Notes under the pieces: generated by a model | Seen by the model: only the letters and a program-made list of their open reading frames with translations | Databases searched by the model: none | What the model was told of the DNA's origin: nothing | Assembly (NCBI GenBank): GCA_000934455.1 | Contig: KN882207.1 | Coordinates: 48,302-71,974, forward strand | Source of the DNA: Apostichopus parvimensis | Taxonomy: Eukaryota; Echinodermata; Holothuroidea; Aspidochirotida; Stichopodidae | Length of the DNA stretch: 23,673 nucleotides | Reading direction: 5' to 3' | Shown here: piece after piece, positions 1-10,900 of the stretch | Layout of the letters: each line of letters begins with the position of its first letter | How positions within the stretch are numbered: the first letter of the stretch is position 1 | Translations under genes and position numbers: made by a program

Positions 1-1831
1 TACAATGTATACATACAGTATTAGTTGTGGTATTGGATAGCACCACAGTTGTTGTAGTCTGTATTTCAAGCTGGAAAGAACCCGCCTGTCGGTATCATGT
101 TACAGCATCAGACAATACAATATATATACAGTACAGCATTTGATGTACACTGTACGTACTGTATGTAATACAATAGACCACACTTAAAAATAGATACTGT
201 AGGCTATGATTCAAAGTATGTTGAAAAATCAATGAAGAACCCAACTTTCTTGGCTTAATGGATTATTATTTGTTTTTGTAGTAAAAAACACCCAGAAATC
301 TCAACCAAAGTTCCATATTGTAATTAACGTAGTTATGAAACTATACTGACATTAATGATGTAGTATGATGCAGTGTTAATGTTATGTACTACATACAATG
401 TGTATTGTATTGTTTATGGTTGTCAACAAAAGGATGTGTCATTTTAATGAAGAGATACTGAATATATATTTTGCCTTGAAGAGCATCTTTGTCAAATGTA
501 TTTGAAAAATGAGTAGGATTTTAGCTATTGTTGTAAAAAAGTAATATACAGCAAAAAATGTGGCAAAAGAAAAATGGTGAAAGGTGCTTTAAAAAGCTGA
601 TATCTCTGGACGTAGGATGTAATCGTTGATAATAACCATGCAATTGGTTTTCCCTAGCTACTTAAGGATGTAAGGTTGATCAACTAAGCAAATATTTACG
701 CCCAAGATCTGTTGGTTCTGTTGCCCTCAACGTCACTGTGTAAATGATATAATGTACCATACTGCTTGACTAGCTCTTTGACCTTTACAATTTACAGTAT
801 ATTAGTTTGTTAATAGTTTCCCTCTGGCTTACCGCATGCACCCATTCAAACCATAATAAAGCGTACTTATAGGAAGGGAGTGCTGTCTTGTAAAAAGCTG
901 CCTTTGATGCTGGATTCTAAAGTACTAAAACTGCCAAGTTTAAAATACATTTGTAGTAACTTACAGTAGTTAGTCATTTCTGTAAAAGGTCTCAACTTCA
1001 GGTCGGGGACGAGTTTGCTTGTAAAAATACTGTAGAGTATGGCTTGGTCAAAACGGTAGGTTTTGTTTGGTTTGTTGCTCTTCAGAATGTCAACTTTTCT
1101 CGTAGAGGTGTTTTCTATAAGAGAAGCTCATGTAATACATGGCCATATCTTCATTCTCCTGAAAATTATATAGCATTGTAGTAAATACAGTATAACAGGT
1201 CATTTTAAACAGCATGGATTTGTTATAGTTGCATGCTTACTATCATTCTATCATAAACCATTAGAACTGGTTTTGATACAGTACTGCGTCTATATTTTAA
1301 GTCGTATTTGTATAACCATTTTATGTACAGTATTCCGTGGTCATGCATCAGTCGTCCTTGTACAAGTATGATTGTTAATTCACATTCATACTTTGTTCCT
1401 CGATTACCTTCCATTACTGCTGTCTGAAGTATGACAAAGTATGAATATATATCATTCTTTGCTCCTATGGGTACTGCACTACGTAGTACAGTCAAAGCGT
1501 ATCATTTCATATCAATTTATCGGACTCTTTTAAAACTGCACTACACACTTGTCTGCAGTCTTCATCATCATATGCTAACACATACTAAATCACGGGTCAC
1601 CATTTTAATATTCCTTCTATATACTGTACTGTGTGATGCGAAAAATTAACCACTTGTTTTTTGTCACACCTTCCGGTGCCTAAAAGAGCCTAGACATATT
1701 GTCAAATTTCTAATTGCTAAATTACCGATGGAGTCAGTCGTCGGTCCAAGTCAATTTCACAGTCATTTTCACAAGAAGCGTAATCTTACCGTAATTGTGG
1801 AAATATCGGTTTTTATATTTTCCATCCTCAG
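1..1831. other. Upstream non-coding region of TMEM181
   Basis: AT-rich sequence with no recognisable exon. It may be an intron following an upstream first exon, or 5' UTR plus promoter. The only structure seen is many copies of TACAGTA or TACTGTA (for example 14-20, 127-133, 157-163, 195-201, 793-799, 962-968). The frame leading into the Met at 1842 stays open back to 1650 but shows no family similarity. Short ORFs at 1223-1495 (minus) and 1431-1649 overlap on opposite strands and look like chance. Confidence 0.5.
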
Positions 1832-1935
1832 GTCGGTGCAAATGAGACTTTATACTCTCACGAAGAGACAGTTTGTGCTTGTCTTCATCTGTTTCTTTGC
1901 TGCTTTTGGAGTTTCAGTCTTAATAGGAATTACAG
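1832..1935 (+). CDS. TMEM181: TMEM181 exon with N-terminal transmembrane helix (coding from Met 1842)
   Basis: A pyrimidine-rich stretch ending in CCTCAG (AG at 1830-1831) precedes the exon, and the donor is ACAG|GTATGT at 1936. From the ATG at 1842 it encodes 31 residues starting MRLYTLTKRQF, then a hydrophobic run rich in V, F, A and I that forms the first helix, ending ...GIT plus one base (phase 1). The MRLYTL block matches vertebrate TMEM181. The frame is open upstream to 1650 with another ATG at 1728, but that stretch shows no family similarity. Both ATGs have weak Kozak contexts (C at -3). As the vertebrate long form carries residues before this Met, translation may begin in an exon upstream of 1832 or outside the window. 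Confidence 0.88.
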
Positions 1936-4900
1936 GTATGTTACATTAATGTGTTTAAAAAAATTAATATCATTTCTCCTTTATAATTAATGTTAAAACT
2001 ACTGTACATGTACATGACTCTGAGAATCCAAACAACATTTTTTTTTTTTAAAGAATTTGAAAAGAATTTTTTTTTACAAGAATGGCATATGAATCTCAAA
2101 ACAATGACCTGGTCTGTAAATGTTTTAATTTTTTATTGTGAGGACACTGGGTCGAGTCCTATTAGAAATAGCAAGAAAGAAAATCTGTGCTCAAGATTTT
2201 CAAATTTGATGTTAATTCCCCCAGTGTGAGGTTTTCCTGCATGGAACAACTCAAAGCAAAGTTGTTGATTTATTTAGCTTCATTACTGTTTACTGTACTG
2301 CACTTACAGTATTTACAAGGTGATACTTCATTAAAGAAATTGTTATCATGTGACTGACTGTCAATTAACTACCTAATGGTTTTTTTGTCTGTCAGCACAA
2401 ATATCTCTCAGTATACTGTAGGCTGTTGTTGATGTGATAATGACACAACTTAAAATATACAGTAGAAGCTAGATTTGTTAACCAGTGGTTGATTTTTTTG
2501 TTCAGTCATAAAAGAAGTCTCCAGGAGTTCAAGGAAAGCGGGAATTCCCCCCCTCCCCCCAATGAAAATTTGTATCCAAGATTTGAGGAAGTTATGCAGG
2601 ACCGCCTGCAATAGCACTCTCCAATGCAAACACTGCAGCTACTGTACATACAGTATATAAAGTAAGGCAGCCTGACATTGAGAAAAACTTACAAAACTAA
2701 AAAAAATATTTAAAAAAATATAAATAACAAAACTGACTCCTGTAGTGCACATTAGTATTACCAGTTTGGCCTTGCAAATTTTTCAGAAAAAAAATGTAGC
2801 TGAGAATTGTTAAATTCTCGCAAAGAACGTTGCTTTATTGTAACATTTCATGCCGTTCAGTCGGAATCAAGTATATATACTGTAGGCCTATAGGCGTCAG
2901 TAAAAACGTTGGCATTTTTATAAACCATGTATCACCCCCAAATGGTCAGCAATTAAAGAGACACCAATTGCAAAGAATTGCGAACCCACGCAATACCAAC
3001 CCATATTACAGGGTCAATTGTTGTAAAATAAACATCAAAATCGTATTCGACATTTTTTTGAACCCAATTTGCCCGGTTGCACCACAGATAAAAAACACTG
3101 GCAAATCGTGCTGCACACATGTATTGGTATGTACTGTATACATAATATATATATATGTATTATTAATAACAACTTTCTCTACAATGTTCACAAAATATAC
3201 ATTATACAGTAGCCTTCACTATCAGGTACCCTAAATCTCTGCATCAATGTGCTAATTAAATCACAATTTGTGGCATCACTCGCTCCCAGAGTATTCGTTT
3301 TCGAGGGATTTTAGACACTCACACGGGGAGAACGGTATTGATTCTGAGACTAAGGGCATTGTGGCGATAACAGGTGTTTAAGCTTATTTCAATATCAGAT
3401 TTGTTTGCTGTAGATGTAGAAAAATAGAAAAAATGTAAATTTATTCAGCTTTGTCAGTATTGATGCATGGATGAAAGTTAATAACAACACAGTGGGTGGG
3501 GTATTGGTACATACATGTATGTATGTGTTGAAATCACTGTACATATATGGTAGTAGTAATAATAATAATATCACAAAAATGACAGCACAGCGGTGATAGC
3601 ATTACGAGGACTGATTAAAGGCTCGCAATATAGACCAATTTGATTGATGGAAAACTGTGAAGCTCCCATTTACATATTTAGGGTCTACATTTCAGAAAAC
3701 TCGCATGAAATTTGTTGTCTCCTGCGAACTTCCCAAATACTGGTCACAGTGAGCTGTTGTTGAGTTGACTTATTTCTCAGAGAGGTATTTAGAGTGTTGA
3801 ATGACTACACAGGGTTTTTTGCAAAATTTATAAATTTATAACAGATACCAAACAACAAGGCTGAAAAGTTGTGCAGTGTTTAGACTTATAGGTCTTAAAT
3901 ATTTTGTCTCAAAATGTATAGGGGGGGGGGTCCTCAATTTAATTTTCCATGAAGGCCAATAAGAGGGACATTGGATGGATGAAAGGGCCAGTGAGAACCA
4001 ATATATGTTACTGTACAGTACCATACTTAAATGTACACATACAGTAGACTGAGCAATGGTGCTGTAGGATGGTATAGGATTCTCAAGCCAATTTTTACAT
4101 GATCTGGATTGTAATGCTTGGCTGCCACATTATCGACCCTAGCACCAATTTTACCAGTTAAAATGAATGTCATAGCTTGTTTGTGTCATCACTAGACAGG
4201 TGTTTACAGTGTATGTGGATCCAATTTTTTTTTTTTTTTAAAGTTATTTCAATAATTAACGTGGAAAATAATAGCTTTGTTTACTAAAGCGTACCTTGAC
4301 AAACATGATACGTATAGATGCAGAATATCGTAAATAGGTTGTCTGTTAGGAAAAGCACACAAATTTTGCAGTGGGTTTTCTAAAGACAATGTCCTAGTTT
4401 TCAGATGTACATAAATATATCTAAACTGTCAATTTGTTGAAATAGGTTAATTTTCAGGGAGCAGTTTATGTATAGTACTGTACTGTAATGATTTCAAGTA
4501 TTTTCTTCGAGGGAAATAGTGTAATCATTCAGCTGGAAATAAATACACCTTTACTGGACATTGTTGACAATAAAAAATAACTTCATCGGAAAAGGTTATA
4601 ACTTCATCCTAGTCTTTTGTGCAATAAAGTCATCCCGAGGAGAATGCTGTATTTAGAAGTAAAAACAATGTTAGGTCTGTATCATCTGCTTTCAACTTGT
4701 GTTGCTAATAGCTACAGTAAAAGTATTCTCATATTTGTATGGCAGGGGTTTGTTACAGTCGAGGATTTAAGTACTGTAGGTCAATAATATCAGCTGAAAT
4801 CAATCAAGTTGTAAGCCTCAGAATGGTACTGTGGGTTGGAAGTGGGTGTTGACCCAGGGGTGGGGGATAAGCAGGGAGAAGTGGTGCAATAATGTAACCA

Positions 4901-7900
4901 GTTGTTATAAGCTAGGTAGATCAGAGTGCGAATGTATCGTAGACAGGTAACTGGCCATCATTCATAGTTAACCAAACCAGTTAGTTTTGGGATGTCTGCA
5001 TTAAGCGTGAATGTTTGAATTCTGTTTCGGGGCAGTGACATTCAAGTTGTAACTTTACATTCCCCTGTATAATATGTAAATAATAAAGTGCCATGCTGTT
5101 CCCGGAGTAAAGGTTGTTTTTCATTGATGCGTGCAATTTGCATACATGTGAGGCAGTAGAGTTCTATCATTGTTGAATGTTACCGTGCCGTTTCAGTTCT
5201 TCATCTCTTGGGAATTTTGTTTTTAAATTTTCTGTTGTCCCATCATCGTTCAGAACAGCCGTAAACATCACACACACTCTACTGCACAAAGTACAGTAAT
5301 TTGATATTGTAGGCACGAGTCAGATGTGAGATGAGTTTTTCAGAAAGGTGTCGAGGAGACTATAGTTGTCTGCCCTAATTTTTTTTACCAGAGATTGACT
5401 TCAATTGATAATAACCTTTCGGCAGTTGAATGAATATAATTAACGCTCACAGTCAGTATATAATCATTTTCATAGAAATGTTTGCATGACTTCCGAGCTA
5501 TATATGAAGTATGCAATAAGGGAAATGTGCAAATAGCATAATTAATCAGACCTATTATATAGTGTAGTAGCAAGGTGGTGTGCAAACTAGAAAATAACCA
5601 AATTGCTAGACATATTGCAAATATGTTTTTGCATTTCTTGTAGACTATCCTACATGTACATTACCATTTGCCCTATTTTAAAGAAAAATTCATCATCCTT
5701 AATTGACAAGGTATGCAAAACTATATTATACACCTCCCTCCACCCCCCCCCCCACACTTTCCAGTGTGCATATACTGTATATCACAGAGGGTGGAAAACC
5801 CTCTTGCAGCTTTTGGGAGAGAAATCAGATATTTTTTAGATATTTTACTTCGTTCCTCGCGTACCTGTATCACCTCAACACTCTCAGGATGTCTAGAGTG
5901 AACTGGTAACATCTTAAACCCTCTATGGGCCCTCTATTGGCCCTCTTTGCTCCCTCTATGCATCCTCTTTGCTCCCTCTATGCTCAACACAAAAGAAAAC
6001 CCTTCAAGGATGGCATGTGTGGAGAGGTGGAATGATAGCTTTCACTTCATTTGAATACCTCTCTCCATTCTTAACATGCAATTATTCCCATCAACCATAT
6101 CTGCAAAACTAAAGACCAGAGGGAATTGTGAGATAGATTGGGGGTAGGGCTGATGAAGGTGCAGTGCCAAATGTTATGAAGTTTATACAGTATTCAGTTG
6201 GAATGTAGTAATAATGTTTTGAACGATCCATGGTGGATAGACAGGGGTTCTGTATCAACTGTTTCCATTAATTACCCAAACCTATCAGTTTTGGTCACAT
6301 GCTTTTGGGGGGATTTAATGATATTTTCTCAATTTATTTCTTCCTCCTCTATGACAGGTCCAAGTATAGATGTGTCCTTTTCAACAGTACGAAGTAACGC
6401 CAATACCGTAAGTAGAAATTTCCCTAGTTCAGAGAAACAACTTCCTCATATTCTCAAATGATCAGCAATTTAAAAAATAAAACAGAAAAGAAAGAGAATT
6501 GGTAATGGCTAGACCTTCCATCTCACTCTTTAATATTGCAATAAAATGCACTGTAATTTTATCACTTACCTGTCTCCTCGCAACCATGGCACTATTTTAC
6601 TCCTGTGCCTAAAGGGATTTGGTGACCTAAAAGTATTATTGATGGCATTCTTTACTTCAGTTTATAAAAAAAGGTTGCACTAGCAAATCAAAGTATCAAC
6701 TGGGTTTCATTCATTACATGTCTCAGTACTTACTGGGAAATCAAATTTATTTTGAATTGAAAAGCAGAAATATAGACAGAAAAACTCTCGCATCTTTGAG
6801 GCTGATCATTCATCATTTAGAAGAAAAAAAGGGGGGTGGTAGGGGAGGGATGTGGCTCAAGTGGCGTGGTAGATCTTTACAAACTTACAGTATTGCAGAT
6901 AATTGATCTCAAAAACAAAATTTAAAAACAAACCTAAAGAAGACAAACAAAATTATGAAATAAAATAACACTTTGTGACTCTTGTAAGAAACAAAGAAAA
7001 AGCAGGAACATCCTTCAAAAAAAGAGTAAAAATTGAAATCCAAAAACGTTCAGCTGAGAACATAAAAGTACTACATAAACACCGTCAACTTTATAGCATG
7101 TATTTTACCACATAGATTTACATCACGTATAGATTTCAAATTCCATCTCAGCTCAGCTCATGCAAAGATCGAAATGCGTCACTCAAGAGTCTTTCAGGAT
7201 TTGTTTGGCTTTTAGGGGAGAAAAATAGATTGAATGTAACATAAACACCTCGCGGTTGGATTTGGGCCTTATATATGGTAGTAGAGCTAGGATTTCCTGT
7301 CGGTTCGGGAAACGTGCATAAATAATCGAGGTGCCAAGATTGGAGCAAAAATATTGCCAGGAGAGACACCTCTTGAAATACTGAACAAAACTGAAAAAAA
7401 AAATAAGAAAAAGGAAAATAAGAGGAAATTAAGAAATATGTAGTCTGCTGGTGTAGGAATGGATTTTCCAGAGTATATACTAGTTTGAAGCTAGTTTTGG
7501 TGGGAAGGAGGAGTAGAGAAGTCAGATATAGTGTAACGGAATATTTTATTCTTTTAAGATGTATAGTATTTCAGTTTTCTTGAACAGAACTCTTCTGCCA
7601 GTTCTTTATCTGTTAGATTGTTTGTTTGTTTGTCTGTTTGGTATATATCGAGCAGTAAGTCACCGATGAAGCATGCCATAAATTATCAATCTACTCCCTA
7701 CAGCTTGCTAAATAGTTGCAAATTTACTGTACTTAGATCTCAGGCTCTCATACACTCACTCAACTCATCCTTCATCCCCTCCTGACGGTCCTCCTCCCCC
7801 CCCACCCATCCCATTCCCTGCATTTTGTTAACCTAGGCTAGTCAACCAATCTGGCACTTCCTGTCCACTCCCTTCCCACCAAGCCACCCATTACTCTACC

Positions 7901-10900
7901 AAGGTACCTCTCTCTCCACCAAGCTTCCCTTGACCCTACCAAGCTAACCTTCCCTCCCACCCAGCCATCCACAACCTCCCCCAAGCTACCCTTCTCTCCA
8001 CCAAGCTTCACTTCACCCTACCAAGCTAACCTTCCCTCCCCCTCAGCCATCCTCGACCTCCCCCCCCCCCAAGTTACCCTTCTCTCCACCAAGCTTCCCT
8101 TGATCCTTCCAAGGTAACCTTCCCTCCCACCCCACCATCTTCAACCTCCCCCTCCAAGCTACCCTTCTCTCCACCAAGCTTCCCTTTACCCTACCAAGCT
8201 AACCTTCCCTCCCCCTCAGCCATCCTCCACCCCCCCCCCACAAGCTACCCTTCTGTCCACCAAGCTTCCCTTGATCCTTCCAAGGTAACCTTCCCTCCCA
8301 CTCCACCATCATCAACCTCCCCCCCCCCAGCTACCCCTTCCCTCCACCATGCTTCCCTGTAGACAAGAGCTTGGCATGTACCAAGCTATTTCCCCACACT
8401 TTTTATTGTCTTTGGCTGTTTAATATTAAGTACTGTATAAAGTATTTGGAGTGTATTCCAATTAATGTTAAAGTTTTGTCTGTTTCCTTTCTCGTTCCAG
8501 AATGACTCGTTTTCTTTGGAGTCTCCCAGCTTAAATAAATTTAACCGGTCGTTATGGCTGACAGCAGTAATAAATTCCACAGATTGTAAGTACTTCAACG
8601 GTATTTCACTTCTCTCCTCTCTTACACCTATCCCTCCCCTCTTACACCTATCCCTCCCTCCACATACATACGTTCCTATCTACCTTAACTACATGACTGC
8701 AACATTTAGGTGATGCGCCCCCACTTCTGGGGCCCCGCCCATTCACTCCTCCTTACGTTTCTACCATTCAGTTTGGAGTGGGGTGCGGGTGTGGATTTAG
8801 ACCTACTTGCTTTATTTTTCATGATATGCATGTATAAGTACCATGGTTGAGTACACTGTAGCCTGCCATGGTCCCCCCCCCCCCGCTGCAGCACATTCAA
8901 AATCAATCCTTAATCCCATTTTAATATGAACCCAATGGGATTTTCATGAACAAACTTCTCTAGGTCTCCTATAACTTGGAAATGGGTACAATTGGTGGTA
9001 GTAGGTCCACCATCCAAAGATATCTACCCCTCCCTTGGGGGAATGGGGGAAGAGAAAGGAAGGTTAATATATGTAGTAGATAAAGGAGAGAAACTTTAGA
9101 CATTGTTTGTTAAAAGTCTGAACATTTGATCAGTACAGACATTACATGTACAATTTATACAGCTGTGTGAGTCTGCCACTTAATTGTCTACGGCAAATTC
9201 TGAAAACGAAAACCCTGGCAGCTGCGCCTAATCGAGAATTCAGTTCGGACGTGAGCAGTTTAATTATTATTTGCTATTAATTGAAATAAACATTCGAGAT
9301 TGCTTCTTTGAGGTGTGAACCAATCACAGTCAAGGCTGCAACGTTCAATTATTAAAGCTAGTGGGGAAAAAGTTAGGAGAAAAGATAGGTTCCAAGTAAA
9401 AAAAAATTGACATTTCAGTTGGAAATATATTTAGGTCAAAAATGTGAAATCTTTCAGACATGATCGAAATTGACTATGTGTATGTTGAACGTGACAAATT
9501 ATATCTATATAGATGGATATATAGATATATATATTTCTGTGATGTGTTTGGCATTTCATCTGTTTGCATAGAGATTCAAACGTTATTCTCCCTAATTTTG
9601 GGGCAGTTTTTCAGGTAAACACCTTTTTGAATTCCTTGCTTGAATTTTATCCCAAAGATAAAAAAGACAAATTTCAGAGTGATCTGGCAGTGACGGTATC
9701 AATCCGTGGTGCAAAAGATGATGCCAGTGTGGAAAAGGTCGGCCAGCAAGAATACAACCATGACAGGTCACTGATTTGCTCTAAGGTAAGAGAACAACCC
9801 CTCCCCTCCCCTAACTACCTCTACCACCCCTCCCCACCTTCCCCTAACCACCTCCTCGTCCCTTCAATTTGGAAATGAAAGAAGTACGCAACTTAGAATT
9901 GATGGGAACATTGTTAAAAAGAGATTTCGTTTTGTCGTGATTTGTTTAATTTTTCACCTACCCTGTCCTCACACAACATCTGCACTCATAAACTCTGGAT
10001 AACGCTAACATACATGGTATCTGTTGGAACATCTCGGTAACAGACGTTTTAAAGCAGTAGTCTCGTGCTTTGGTATAAACCTCTTTCCGTAAGACGTGTG
10101 ATGCAGTAGGTTAAAACTTGACTAGGAGTCCGAACATATAGATTGATAAAACAGCTTTATTCCAACTTTGTGTAAGAGCTGTCCGTTGATGTTAGATGAT
10201 ATGTAATCTGTGATTAATTTGCCTCTTTTGTTGGTGCCTTTCACAAGGACTGTTGTAGGAAACCTTTTCAGTGCCACAGAATGCAGTGATTATTGAGCTA
10301 CTGTATTTTGACATATTTTTGCATGCATGGCCTTATATGTTGTCAGACGTTGAAGGACTTGAAGAATCGGCAGGTGGTTTGGCAGTACATTCGCAAATAA
10401 CATTCTGGACACATTTCTATGTAGACAATGTCACAAAACATAAAAAAATTGTATCCCAAACAATTCGTGGAATGTTGGAACAAAAAAAATAATTGACAAT
10501 GTTTGCTCACTGAATGAGGGTTATTGGTCACCAAATTGATAACAATATGAGAGAATTCTCGATTTGATCAAATAGGAGGTAGGAAGGCTGACATCTGAGC
10601 GGTGTATTCTGTAGGAAGCATTAGTTAGGGTATGGAAAGTTGGGGGGTGGGGGGAATGGATTGGAGGGTACAGGGGGGAGGCAACTGGGAAGGGATAAAA
10701 ATAATTGCAAAATATTTAGACCATTTTGCAACTAAGCATCTCGTAAAATAATTCTCAAAGGGGAGGGGGACCTCCACCCTTGTTGACCGCTTCTCCAGCC
10801 ACAACATTTGCCACTGGAGGGTTGCCAAGGTGATGTTCAAGGTGAACCTGGGGGGGTCTGCAAGCCAAAACATTTTGAATACCGGGGTTATAGAGAATAA

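Noticed and set aside
2140-2165. tRNA or tRNA-derived SINE (GGGTCGAGTCC resembles a B box)
   Set aside because: No A box at the right distance upstream and no cloverleaf arms fit.
2830-3234. 134-codon + strand ORF, the longest in the window
   Set aside because: No domain or family recognised, biased composition, and overlaps a minus-strand ORF; treated as chance within intron 1.
5603-5912. Overlapping ORFs in three + frames and one minus frame
   Set aside because: They run through the C11 tract in several frames at once, as expected of non-coding sequence.
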